NCBI GenBank assembly: GCA_903844815.1
Contig: CAIMVD010000372.1
Location: 1 to 64,000 of the forward strand
From: an uncultured Bacteroidota bacterium
Lineage (GTDB): Bacteria > Bacteroidota > Bacteroidia > Bacteroidales > VadinHA17
Direction of reading: 5' to 3'
DNA length: 64,000 nt
Below, one piece after another: positions 36,713-46,747 of the stretch; positions within the stretch are counted from its first letter, which is position 1; every line of letters starts with the position of its first letter. The notes beneath the pieces are model-generated. The model was not told the origin of the DNA and ran no database searches. It saw only the letters and a list, made by a program, of their open reading frames with translations. A program made the position numbers and the translations under genes.

Positions 36713-39700
36713 ATGAATCTTTTCATTATCAGATTGAAATGCTGGTTGGTTATGTTGTTTTTAATGATAAGTTATTCATTGTCTGCAACTAATTATTTTT
36801 TAAGTAATTCTGCAGGAAATGATGCTTCCGATGGCAGGACGATAGCAACAGCGTGGAAGTCAATTTCAAAGGCAAATTCAAAAGTATTTTCTGCAGGAGA
36901 TTCAATTTTTCTTAAAAGGGGAGATGTATGGAGGGAATTATTAACTGTAACTACTTCAGGTACTTCTGCATCTTATATCTATTACGGCAGATTTGGAACA
37001 GGAGATAATCCTAAAATACTTGGTTCTGAAGTTGCTACATCATGGATTGATCAGGGAGGCAATGTGTGGAAATCAGCAAATACTTTTATAAATCCTGCTA
37101 ATGTTGGTGAATACGGGACTGAAATATTTTTTGAAAACAATGATGGATCGGTTTCATGGGGAAGATATAGCACAACATTGTCAGGTGTTTACAACTGGAA
37201 TTGGTCGTCGAATTATATCTATGTTTACAGCACTGAGAATCCCTCCACGAAATTTAAGTCGGTTGAGATCCCACAGAGATCCTCTATAATTGGACTGAAC
37301 GACAAGAACTACATCCATATTGACGGGATAGATCTATATTATTGCGGTATGTCGGGTGTCACTTATTCGGCATACCCGATGATAAAACTGACAGGATTAA
37401 TAATTGAAAACTGTAAGATCGCCTATGTTTCTACAAAAAACTCGGAAGCAGGGTATGGAATAGATGCAACTTACTGCGATATGATAGTGAGGCATTGCGA
37501 GATCCACGATTGCGGGAGAAGGTCAATTTCACAGCACCTGTATGGTAACTATACTGCAACAAATATTCTTATAGAAGATAATTACTTCCACGACGGGTGG
37601 CATACAACAGGCCCCGACTTCAGCGTGGGGGCAAGCGGCACAACGGGAAGCATTGACGGGGTCATTGTTCGAAGGAACAAGTTCTACGATCCTCCAAACA
37701 CTTCTGCATTCTCAGAACATATCTTCCTTCAGAATTATCTCTATTCATCCCTTCAGTCGCAGGTTAAAAATGTTTACATTTATTCAAATATCTTCATTTC
37801 CCCTTCGGCCAATTCCATCAATATGGAAGGTACTCAGAGCGTTTTTATTTACAATAATGTATTCTACAATCACAATATTTCCGGAAAGGCTGCCCACATA
37901 TGGATAGACAACAACAACAGTTCGGTAAAGGTGAAAAACAATATATTTTACTCCACTTCAACCAGCGATATTGGCGGGACAGAACTATTTATGCGCACCG
38001 GGCAGAATCTGGCGAATGTGGATGCTAATTACAACCTCTATTACAGGGTAAATAGCACCTTTAGAATTATCGATAAGGAAGGAATTGGATCTTTCAATAT
38101 GACCCAGATTGCACTTGTAAGAAGCCAGCTCGGGCTTGAAAAAAACTCGCCTGTTCCTGCAAATCCGCTTTTTTTGTCAAGCACAGATTACCATGTCCAG
38201 GGTGGTTCTCCTGCCATTGCATCCGGTTTGGCCATCGATGCTGTTGTGTCAGATTTTGAGGGCAAGGCTTTTTCAAATCCGCCAAATATCGGATGCTATG
38301 CAATTCCGGTTGGTACGGCAGAATTGGTCTATATAAGTTCTTCTGTTGAGAATGCATCTCCTTCGGTGCTTGAGATATCATTCAGTTCATTTCTTGCCGT
38401 TCCGGCACCTCCAGCCTCTGCATTCACAGTACTCGTAAATGGAATTGCCCGAATTGTTAGTCTTGTCTCTATCTCCGGAACCAAGGTACAACTAACGCTA
38501 CCGGGTCCTGTTGTATATAATGATGTAATAACAGTAGCTTATGCCAAGCCTGCCACAAATCCTTTACTGAGCACTTCGGGCCAGCAGGCAGCCTCATTTG
38601 CTGCCAAAACAGTTTCAAATAATGTAAGTCTGGTTGTTGTTTCGATTCCGGTTTATTTCAGTTCTTCTGTCGATAACAGTAACCCTTCTATCCTCGCAAT
38701 GACTTACGACAACACCCTTGTGAGCCCTGCACCTGCTTCTTCAGCATTTTATGTTACTGTGAATTCTGTACAGAGGCCTGTAAGCCTTGTTACCATAGCC
38801 GGATCCAGGGTTCTTCTTACACTGGTAACACCAGTTGCTAAAGGCGATGTTATTAAGGTATCTTATACCAAACCATCCTTAAATCCTCTGCGGACTGCTT
38901 CAGGCGGACAAGCTGTTAGTATAAGTGCTATGCCGGTCAGCAACAATGTTGGAACGGTTAATATTCCGCCGGTTATCAAAATAAATTATAAGAAGAACGT
39001 TTTTTCAGGTTTCATCGAACGCCTCGATGCATCGGGAACAACTGATCAAAATAATGATAATCTAACTTTTTACTGGATTGTCCCTTCAACAGTATCTGTT
39101 TCATCAAGAAGCAGTTCAGTTCTCAGTTTCCTGGCTCCAATTGTAAAAGCCCCGGAAACTTTTGAATTTACCCTCAATGTTTCCGATGGGAAGTCTGTTC
39201 AGTCAGTGAGTGTTGAAGTTCTCATTCAGCCCTACCAGCCTGAACTTGGTGTGCTTCCGGTAATGAGTATGGAATCTGATGGGTATATTGAATCTGACAA
39301 CCCCGCCAATGTTCTGGATGGAAATCAGGGAACATGGTGGTCTTCGCAGGGAGAGGATCACTGGCTGGTTACAAGTCTGTCCAATCCAAGCCAGATAAGT
39401 TATGTCCTTTTGTCCTTTCCTGAAAGCCCTGTAGATTCATATCATTTTGATATCTACGCTTCGACTGATGACATCAGTTGGGATCCCGTATTAATAAATG
39501 CAGTTTCCTGCGCGTTTTCAGGTGATTACCAGGTTTTTGAGTTTCCCTTAGCGCAGCGTGAGACACCCTATTCATACGTCAAGCTTTTAGTTCATGGTAA
39601 CGCTGGCTCTGATATGAACTATGTTTCAGAATTCAGGACATTCGGGATTCAGCAGATTCCTGATGAAGCAAAAGGCATTAAGATGACTCTGTTTCCGAAT

Positions 39701-39934
39701 CCGGCTAATAATTACTTCAGGTTACTGCTTTCTGAAGAGCCTCCTGTGCCTTACCTTATAAAAATAATTAACATGAACGGGGTTGTGGTATATGAAAAAA
39801 CAGTGGAGACAACTGAAACTTATATCTACTTGCCCGTAAGTCTCAGGTCGGGAGCTTATATAGTAGAGTTATTTTCAGGAAAAACCCTGGTGGTGAAGAA
39901 CCGGCTGATTATCCATGAGCTTAGGTCAAAATAA
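36713..39934 (+). CDS. T9SS-secreted beta-helix / SWM-repeat / discoidin protein
   Basis: 1073 residues from the ATG at 36713; the longer TTG frame from 36629 is rejected because the signal peptide (IRLKCWLVMLFLMISYSLSA) starts at this ATG. Domains: right-handed beta-helix (about 25-530, with GYGIDATYCDMIVRHCEIHDCGRRS and a GWHTTGPDFS segment), two SWM/SwmB-type repeats of about 103 residues (about 540-745), a PKD-like domain (DASGTTDQNNDNLTFYW), an F5/8 type C-like carbohydrate-binding domain (VLDGNQGTWWSS ... EFRTFGI) and a T9SS sorting domain (MTLFPNPANNYF). It is probably a surface enzyme acting on the local exopolysaccharide (lyase or C5-epimerase), or an adhesin bound to it. Confidence 0.8.
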   Translation: MNLFIIRLKCWLVMLFLMISYSLSATNYFLSNSAGNDASDGRTIATAWKSISKANSKVFSAGDSIFLKRGDVWRELLTVTTSGTSASYIYYGRFGTGDNPKILGSEVATSWIDQGGNVWKSANTFINPANVGEYGTEIFFENNDGSVSWGRYSTTLSGVYNWNWSSNYIYVYSTENPSTKFKSVEIPQRSSIIGLNDKNYIHIDGIDLYYCGMSGVTYSAYPMIKLTGLIIENCKIAYVSTKNSEAGYGIDATYCDMIVRHCEIHDCGRRSISQHLYGNYTATNILIEDNYFHDGWHTTGPDFSVGASGTTGSIDGVIVRRNKFYDPPNTSAFSEHIFLQNYLYSSLQSQVKNVYIYSNIFISPSANSINMEGTQSVFIYNNVFYNHNISGKAAHIWIDNNNSSVKVKNNIFYSTSTSDIGGTELFMRTGQNLANVDANYNLYYRVNSTFRIIDKEGIGSFNMTQIALVRSQLGLEKNSPVPANPLFLSSTDYHVQGGSPAIASGLAIDAVVSDFEGKAFSNPPNIGCYAIPVGTAELVYISSSVENASPSVLEISFSSFLAVPAPPASAFTVLVNGIARIVSLVSISGTKVQLTLPGPVVYNDVITVAYAKPATNPLLSTSGQQAASFAAKTVSNNVSLVVVSIPVYFSSSVDNSNPSILAMTYDNTLVSPAPASSAFYVTVNSVQRPVSLVTIAGSRVLLTLVTPVAKGDVIKVSYTKPSLNPLRTASGGQAVSISAMPVSNNVGTVNIPPVIKINYKKNVFSGFIERLDASGTTDQNNDNLTFYWIVPSTVSVSSRSSSVLSFLAPIVKAPETFEFTLNVSDGKSVQSVSVEVLIQPYQPELGVLPVMSMESDGYIESDNPANVLDGNQGTWWSSQGEDHWLVTSLSNPSQISYVLLSFPESPVDSYHFDIYASTDDISWDPVLINAVSCAFSGDYQVFEFPLAQRETPYSYVKLLVHGNAGSDMNYVSEFRTFGIQQIPDEAKGIKMTLFPNPANNYFRLLLSEEPPVPYLIKIINMNGVVVYEKTVETTETYIYLPVSLRSGAYIVELFSGKTLVVKNRLIIHELRSK

Positions 39935-40081
39935 AGCCCTATTCACCGCGAGAAAGTCTTAATAGTTGATTATCTCTTGATTTTCCCCCGGGACCCGGCA
40001 TACTATTATCCTTCAAATTCTGTTATATCATCGTATAATTTTTTTTTGTATCTTTATAAAAATCTAAAAATTAATTTTCTA

Positions 40082-43000
40082 ATGGTCAGACTAAAAATCT
40101 GGTTTGTTCTCTTGTTTTTTCTGATAAGTTATTCAGCATCTGCAACTAATTATTATGTTAGCAATTCTGCCGGAAATGATTCTTCAGATGGAAAGACTCA
40201 GGCCACTGCCTGGAAAACTATATCTAAGGTAAATTCAAAGACATTTGTTACAGGCGATTCAGTCTTTTTAATGAGGGGGGATCTCTGGCGGGAATTATTA
40301 ACTGTTTCCACTTCAGGCACTGCAGCGTCTTATATGTATTTTGGAGGTTACGGTACTGGTAATAATCCTAAAATGCTGGGATCTTCAGTTTCAGCATCAT
40401 GGACCGACCAGGGTGGAAATGTTTGGAAATCATCTTCCACATTTACAAATCCTGCCAATGTGGGCGATTTCGGAACTGAGATTTTTTTTGAAAACAACGA
40501 TGGAACGGTTTCATGGGGTGTCAACAGCACTACACTCTCAAATATATACAACTGGTATTGGTCAGGAAGTTATATCTATATTTACAGTACCCAGAATCCT
40601 GCAACTGCTTTTAAGTCAGTAGAGATCCCTCAAAGGGCCTCAATAATTAACCTTAATGATAAGAACTATCTCCATTTTAACGGGATAGATCTTTTTTACT
40701 GCGGAATGTCGGCTATTACTTATAAAACATATCCGATGATCAAGCTGACTGGTTTGATTGTTGAATATGCCAAAATAGCCTATGTCTCTACTAAAAATTC
40801 AGAAGCAGGTTATGGTATAGATGCCACATATTGCGATATGATTGTCAGACACTGCGAAATTCATGATTGTGGCAGGAGATCCATTTCGCACCATCTCTAT
40901 GGAAATTATACTGCAACTAATATACTCATAGAGGATAATTATTTCCATGATGGCTGGCATACTACAGGCCCTGATTTCAGCGTGGGTGCAAGTGGTACAA
41001 CCGGGAGCATCGACGGGGTAATTGTTCGCAGGAACAAGTTCTACGATCCACCGAACAGTACTGCGTTTTCCGAGCATATTTTTATTCAGAATTATCTCTA
41101 TTCATCGCTACAGTCTCAAGTGAAGAATCTTTATATTTATTCGAATATTTTCATTTCCCCTTCCGCCAATGCTATTAATATGGAGGGTTCTCAAAGCGTA
41201 TTCATTTACAATAATGTCTTTTATAATCATAACGTTTCCGGAAAATCTGCCCACGTTTGGTGCGATAACAACAACGCTGCAATAAAGGTTAAGAATAACA
41301 TTTTTTATTCTACCACTACCAACGATATAGGCGGGACTGAATTATTTATGCGCTCAGGCCAGTCCATAGCCAACGTCGATGCTGATTTCAATTTGTATTA
41401 CAGGGTTAATAACACTGTCAGAATAATCGACAAGGAAGGTACAGGGTCATTCAACATGACCCAGATTGCTCAGGTAAGAACCCAGCTGGGGCTTGAAAAA
41501 AATTCGCCTACACCTGCCAATCCAAATTTTGTGTCGACCAGTGATTTTCATGTTCAGAGCGGTTCGCCTGCCATTGGTAAAGGCTTGGCAATTGATGTGG
41601 TAGTAACTGATTTCGAAGGAAGACCCTTTAACAATCCGCCTAATATCGGATGTTATGCGAATCCAACAACTACTACTGAACTTACTTACATCAGTTCTTC
41701 AGTTGAGAATTCTGCTCCTTCTATCCTGAATATCAATTTCAACCTGGCACTTGCCAGTGTTCTGCCTGTTACATCTGACTTTACTGTAATGGTTAATTCC
41801 GTTGCAAGAGCCGTAAGTCTGGTTGGTATTTCCGGTACAAAGGTCCTGTTATCACTTTCAAGCCCTGTTGTTTATGGTGATAAAATAACAGTAGCCTATA
41901 CCAAACCGGTATCAAATCCTTTGCAGTCCACAACCGGAAAACTGGCAATCTCATTTACTGCGCAGACTGTAACTAACAATGTTCTTCAGATAGCTCCTTC
42001 AGTTCCGGTTTATACAGGCGCTGTGATTCAGAACGCTACTCCTTCGGTATTGGAGATGAATTACAGCCTTGCACTTGCCAATATTTTACCTGCAGCTTCA
42101 TCCTTTACAGCTATCGTGAATTCTGCGTCGAGAAGCGTAGTGTCCTTAACAATATCCGGGACCAGGGTACTATTGAATCTTTCATCCCCTGTTGTTTATG
42201 GCGATATTGTTACAATATCATATACCCAGCCAGCTGCTAATCCCCTTCAGATAGCCTCAGGAGGCAAGGCGGCAAGTATCAGCGTGCAACCTGTGACAAA
42301 CAATGTCGGGGCTCCGGTGCCGGTATATGTGAGCTCGGTGGTTGAGGATGCTGATCCTGGCACTCTGGCTCTTACTTATGACCTTACACTCGCTGCCATA
42401 TTACCCGGTACATCGGCATTTGCTGTTACTGTTAATTCTGTCTCGAGAGGAGTTAGTTCAGTTTCGGTTTCAGGCACAAGGGTTTTGCTAACACTTTCTG
42501 CACCTGTTGCTTATGGGGATTTAATAACTGTTGCCTACACACAGCCCGTCTCCAGTCCGCTTCAGACAGCTGCCGGTGCAAAGGCGGCAACTATGACAGC
42601 AAGGACGGTTACAAATAACCTTCTTCCTCCTGTCCCGGTTTTTGCCGGTTCAGTTATAGAGAATATTACACCCGATGTCCTTACGATTACTTACGACATG
42701 ACATTGGCCAATATCATACCTGGTTCTGCTGCATTTTCTGTGGTTGTGAATTCCGTGACAAGAGGTATCACGACGGTAATTGTATCAGGCACTGATGTAG
42801 TGCTAACCCTTTCATCACCGGTTGTATTCGGTGATATTGTGACTGTTTCGTATACTCAGCCTTCTGCCAATCAGCTTCAGACACCTGGCGGGTTACTGGC
42901 TGAAACTATCGCACCACAGACGGTGAGCAATAGTGTCGCCGAAATTCCTGCATATTTAAGTTCATCAGTAGAAAATTTCGCACCTTCTATACTGATAATG

Positions 43001-46000
43001 AATTACAACCTTTCTTTAGCAAACATTCAGTCAGTACCTGAGTCCTTTGCTGTTACGGTGAATTCTGTAACAAGAATCGTCAATTCGGTTTCAATATCAG
43101 GTACTTCAGTTTTACTCACTCTCTCGTCACCTGTTGCCCAAGGTGATATTGTTACTGTATCTTATACTCAACCAGCATCTAATCAAATTCAGACTACAGA
43201 TGGTGGAATGGCAGTATCTATCGGCAGTCAGCCGGTTCTTAATAACGTTGGCGTTGTTATTCCAGTTTACGTGAGCTCAGTGATTGCGAATTCTGCACCC
43301 TCAGCTCTTTCTATGACTTACAGTCTTGCACTGGACAATACTTCTGTGCCGGATCCGTCTTCATTTACAGTAAGGGTCAATTCATTATTAGTGGTCGTTT
43401 CCTCAGTATCAGTATCAGGTACACGGGTTACATTAAATCTTTCCGCGCCTGTAATTTCCGGTAATATAGTAACCGTTGCTTATACCCAGCCTGCCTCTAA
43501 TCCCCTTCAAACTGCTTTGGGCGGGATTGCCGGGAATTTAAGTGCACAGAATGTAACCAACCAGGTGCTTGCCATTCCTGTTTATGTGAGTTCGGTTATT
43601 GAAAATTCAGCTCCATCTTCTCTTGTCATGACATACAGCCTGGCGTTATCCAGCAGATCCAGGCCTGCAGCGTCTTCTTTTTCCGTGATGGTTAATTCAA
43701 TAGCCAGGACAGTAACTTCAGTTTCATTATCCGGAACAAAAGTCACCCTAAGGCTTTCAGCGGCAGTTTTTTCGGGGGATATAGTTACAGTATCATATAC
43801 TCCTCCTGCCAGCAATCCGCTTCAAACAACTTCTGGAGTAAAAGCCGTATCAATCAGCGAACAGCCTGTTACAAATAATGTAATTCCTTTGCCTGTTTAT
43901 ACCAGCTCTTCAATTGAAAATACTGCTCCGTCAATACTTGTTATGAATTACAGCTTGCCATTGACAAATATTATTTCTTCCATAAGCGCTTTCAAAGTAG
44001 TAGTCAACTCTGTTTCACGAACTATCAGTTCAGTTTCAATTTCCGGAACGAAAGTTTTACTGAATTTATTAACACCAGTAGAATTTGGGAATACTGTAAC
44101 AGTATCCTATACCAAGCCTGCAAATAACCCTCTCCAGACAACCGCAGGAGGTCAGGCTGTAACTCTTGCCGCACAGCAGGTTACGAATAATGTAGCTGCA
44201 CTGCCGGTTTTTGTGAGTGCCGCTGTAGAGAATGCAAATCCTTCTGTGCTTTCAATGACCTATAATCTGGCACTAGCCAATATTGTCCCTGCAAATTCTT
44301 CATTTTCAGTGATTGTTAATACTGTGGCAAGGAATGTTTCTTCAATTTCCATTTCAGGTACAAAAGTGCTTTTGACGCTATCATCTCCCTTGGTTTCCGG
44401 CGATGTTGTCACAGTTGCATATACGCTGCCTGCTGCCAACCCAATTCAGACAGCGGCAGGTGGGAATGCGGTTACTCTCAGCGCTCAGCCGGTTACCAAT
44501 AATGTTGCTGCAGTTCCGGTTTATATGAGTTCTCTTGTTGAGAATGCTACACCATCACTAATTACTTTGACATATAGTTTGACATTGACAAGTAGTGTTC
44601 CTGGTCCAACTGCTTTCACAGTAATGGTAAACTCTGTTTCCAGGACCGTGACTTCTGTAGCCGTCTCCGGTACAAAGGTTTTACTTACGCTTGCAAGCCA
44701 GGTGGCAAGTGGCAACACTGTGACAGTGGCTTATGCCAAACCTGCTTTAAATCCTCTTCAAACAGCCGCCGGTGGGCAGGCAGCAGCGTTGGCTGCACAA
44801 CCAGTTACAAATAATGTGAGTGCCGTAGTTCCATTATATTTATCGTCAGTTGTTGAGAATATTGCTCCTTCAGTACTAAAGATGACTTACAGCACTTCGC
44901 TTGCCAACATTGTCCCAACTACATCTGCATTTAGAGTAACAGTAAATACCGTTGTTCGAACGGTTTCATCAGTTTCATTATCCGGTACCAATGTTCTGCT
45001 TACCCTTTCGACCCCGGTTATTTATGGCAATATTGTAACTGTGTCGTATACGATTCCGGCTTCAAATCAGCTTCAGACACCCGCCGGCGTGGTGGCTGCA
45101 TCAATAGTAGCTCAGCCTGTAACAAATAATGTTATTGCAATTGTTCCTGTTTATCTCAGTTCAGTTATTGAGAATGCTTCTCCTGCAAATCTTGCGCTTA
45201 CTTATAATAATACGCTTGCGGGTATTGCCCCCGGGCCAGCTGCATTTGCAGTAACAGTAAATGCCCAGGCCAGAACTGTATCTTCAGTTGCTGTTTCGGG
45301 GTTCAGAGTTATTCTTACTCTCGCGACACCAGTTGTATATGGAGATATTGTTATGGTATCTTATACAAAACCTGCCGTAAATCCACTGCAGACAACATCA
45401 GGAGGGCAGGCAATAAATTTATCACCACAGCCGGTAACAAATAATGTGAGACCTCTTATACCAGGTTATGTGAGCTCTGTTATTGAGAATGCTGAACCTG
45501 CTGTTCTTTTAATGACATATAACCTCAGTCTGGCAAATGTAATACCAGCTTCTTCGGCATTTACGGTTACTGTTAATTCGGTACCAATAAATGTGGTTAC
45601 GGTTGTCATAGCAGGTGGGAAAGTGAGGCTAACCCTCGAAAGTGCAATCGTTAATGGAGATATTGTTACAGTTGCCTATACCAAGCCTTCTGCAAATCCA
45701 TTACAGTCATCATCGACAGGTCAGGCAGTAAGCCTTAGCGCACAGATTGTCGTAAATAATGTTGGTAAAGTTAATAGTCCTCCGGTAGTTGTGATTTATA
45801 ATGAGGAGAGTGTTTATTCCGGTTTCATTAGTGGGCTCGATGCTTCCGGAACCTATGACCAGAATAATGATAATCTTACTTTCAATTGGGTAGTTCCTTC
45901 AACAATACCGGTATCATCGGCAACCAGTTCCAAAATCCGTTTCCTTGCCCCGAAGGTGACGGCTTCCGAGATAGTTCAGTTTACTCTTAATGTGTCTGAT

Positions 46001-46747
46001 GGCAAGGCAACTCAGTCAAAGACAGTGGACATTGAGATTCAGCCATACGAACCACAATTAAGCGCTATTCCGGTATTAAGAATGGAATCAGATGGTTACC
46101 TCGGGAACGACAATCCGGGAAATGTTCTGGATGGCGATCAGGCTACGTGGTGGTCGTCCCATGGAGATAATCATTGGATTGTTACAGCCTTGGGCAAACC
46201 AAGCCTTATAACATATATACAGCTCACATTTCCTGTTTCGCCTCTTACTTCGTACTATTTTGATATCTATGCATCGACTGATGATGTAAACTGGGAACCA
46301 ATACTTATAAATGCGGCTTCATGTTCGTTTTCGGGTGATCCGCAGGTTTTTGAGTTCCCTGTTTCGGCCCGTCAGACAAATTATTCATATGTAAAGTTGC
46401 TGGTTCACGGAGGTTCAACCGATGACATGAACTATATTTCGGAATTCAGGACATTCGGAGTTCCACAGATTACTGCTATTGTAACAAGTGTGGAAATGAC
46501 CATTTTCCCGAATCCTGCTAACGATTATTTCAGGATCCTCCTTTCTGAAGAGCCACCTGTGCCTTACCTTATTAAAATCATAAGTATGAACGGCACTGAG
46601 ATATATCAGAAAACTCTTGATACAGCTGAAACCTATGTTAACTTACCGGTCAGCATCCGATCAGGAGCATACATTGTACAACTTAGTTACGGAAATATGA
46701 TACTGGCAGTTAGCAGACTGGTGATTCATGAATTAAGAAGCCGTTAA
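40082..46747 (+). CDS. Giant T9SS-secreted beta-helix protein with 13 SWM repeats
   Basis: 2221 residues from ATG 40082. The codon that aligns with the paralog's start is ATT at 40070, so this start lies four codons further in, unless ATT is used. Same plan as the previous gene: signal peptide (LKIWFVLLFFLISYSASA), beta-helix closely similar to its paralog, then 13 instead of 2 SWM/SwmB repeats (about residues 533-1895), PKD-like domain, discoidin-like domain (VLDGDQATWWSSHGDNHW) and T9SS tail (MTIFPNPANDYF). The repeats would make a long stalk holding the catalytic or binding beta-helix away from the cell. The stop overlaps the convergent sugar-transferase stop by 4 bp. Confidence 0.82.
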   Translation: MVRLKIWFVLLFFLISYSASATNYYVSNSAGNDSSDGKTQATAWKTISKVNSKTFVTGDSVFLMRGDLWRELLTVSTSGTAASYMYFGGYGTGNNPKMLGSSVSASWTDQGGNVWKSSSTFTNPANVGDFGTEIFFENNDGTVSWGVNSTTLSNIYNWYWSGSYIYIYSTQNPATAFKSVEIPQRASIINLNDKNYLHFNGIDLFYCGMSAITYKTYPMIKLTGLIVEYAKIAYVSTKNSEAGYGIDATYCDMIVRHCEIHDCGRRSISHHLYGNYTATNILIEDNYFHDGWHTTGPDFSVGASGTTGSIDGVIVRRNKFYDPPNSTAFSEHIFIQNYLYSSLQSQVKNLYIYSNIFISPSANAINMEGSQSVFIYNNVFYNHNVSGKSAHVWCDNNNAAIKVKNNIFYSTTTNDIGGTELFMRSGQSIANVDADFNLYYRVNNTVRIIDKEGTGSFNMTQIAQVRTQLGLEKNSPTPANPNFVSTSDFHVQSGSPAIGKGLAIDVVVTDFEGRPFNNPPNIGCYANPTTTTELTYISSSVENSAPSILNINFNLALASVLPVTSDFTVMVNSVARAVSLVGISGTKVLLSLSSPVVYGDKITVAYTKPVSNPLQSTTGKLAISFTAQTVTNNVLQIAPSVPVYTGAVIQNATPSVLEMNYSLALANILPAASSFTAIVNSASRSVVSLTISGTRVLLNLSSPVVYGDIVTISYTQPAANPLQIASGGKAASISVQPVTNNVGAPVPVYVSSVVEDADPGTLALTYDLTLAAILPGTSAFAVTVNSVSRGVSSVSVSGTRVLLTLSAPVAYGDLITVAYTQPVSSPLQTAAGAKAATMTARTVTNNLLPPVPVFAGSVIENITPDVLTITYDMTLANIIPGSAAFSVVVNSVTRGITTVIVSGTDVVLTLSSPVVFGDIVTVSYTQPSANQLQTPGGLLAETIAPQTVSNSVAEIPAYLSSSVENFAPSILIMNYNLSLANIQSVPESFAVTVNSVTRIVNSVSISGTSVLLTLSSPVAQGDIVTVSYTQPASNQIQTTDGGMAVSIGSQPVLNNVGVVIPVYVSSVIANSAPSALSMTYSLALDNTSVPDPSSFTVRVNSLLVVVSSVSVSGTRVTLNLSAPVISGNIVTVAYTQPASNPLQTALGGIAGNLSAQNVTNQVLAIPVYVSSVIENSAPSSLVMTYSLALSSRSRPAASSFSVMVNSIARTVTSVSLSGTKVTLRLSAAVFSGDIVTVSYTPPASNPLQTTSGVKAVSISEQPVTNNVIPLPVYTSSSIENTAPSILVMNYSLPLTNIISSISAFKVVVNSVSRTISSVSISGTKVLLNLLTPVEFGNTVTVSYTKPANNPLQTTAGGQAVTLAAQQVTNNVAALPVFVSAAVENANPSVLSMTYNLALANIVPANSSFSVIVNTVARNVSSISISGTKVLLTLSSPLVSGDVVTVAYTLPAANPIQTAAGGNAVTLSAQPVTNNVAAVPVYMSSLVENATPSLITLTYSLTLTSSVPGPTAFTVMVNSVSRTVTSVAVSGTKVLLTLASQVASGNTVTVAYAKPALNPLQTAAGGQAAALAAQPVTNNVSAVVPLYLSSVVENIAPSVLKMTYSTSLANIVPTTSAFRVTVNTVVRTVSSVSLSGTNVLLTLSTPVIYGNIVTVSYTIPASNQLQTPAGVVAASIVAQPVTNNVIAIVPVYLSSVIENASPANLALTYNNTLAGIAPGPAAFAVTVNAQARTVSSVAVSGFRVILTLATPVVYGDIVMVSYTKPAVNPLQTTSGGQAINLSPQPVTNNVRPLIPGYVSSVIENAEPAVLLMTYNLSLANVIPASSAFTVTVNSVPINVVTVVIAGGKVRLTLESAIVNGDIVTVAYTKPSANPLQSSSTGQAVSLSAQIVVNNVGKVNSPPVVVIYNEESVYSGFISGLDASGTYDQNNDNLTFNWVVPSTIPVSSATSSKIRFLAPKVTASEIVQFTLNVSDGKATQSKTVDIEIQPYEPQLSAIPVLRMESDGYLGNDNPGNVLDGDQATWWSSHGDNHWIVTALGKPSLITYIQLTFPVSPLTSYYFDIYASTDDVNWEPILINAASCSFSGDPQVFEFPVSARQTNYSYVKLLVHGGSTDDMNYISEFRTFGVPQITAIVTSVEMTIFPNPANDYFRILLSEEPPVPYLIKIISMNGTEIYQKTLDTAETYVNLPVSIRSGAYIVQLSYGNMILAVSRLVIHELRSR
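41678..45770 (+). repeat. Thirteen tandem ~315-bp SWM/SwmB-type coding repeats
   Basis: Each unit of about 105 residues follows the scheme PVYVSSVIENSAPSxLxMTY, FxVxVNSxxRxVxSV, VSGTxVxLxLSxPV, GDIVTVSYTxPASNPLQT, VTNNV. Units differ at many positions, so the array is not very recent. The pattern matches the SwmB/SWM_repeat family of adhesive surface proteins. The upstream paralog has two units (about 38319-38960). Confidence 0.85.

Noticed and set aside
41678..45770. Tandem array of about 315 bp as satellite DNA
   Set aside because: It is a single open frame of SWM-type protein domains with many synonymous and conservative changes.
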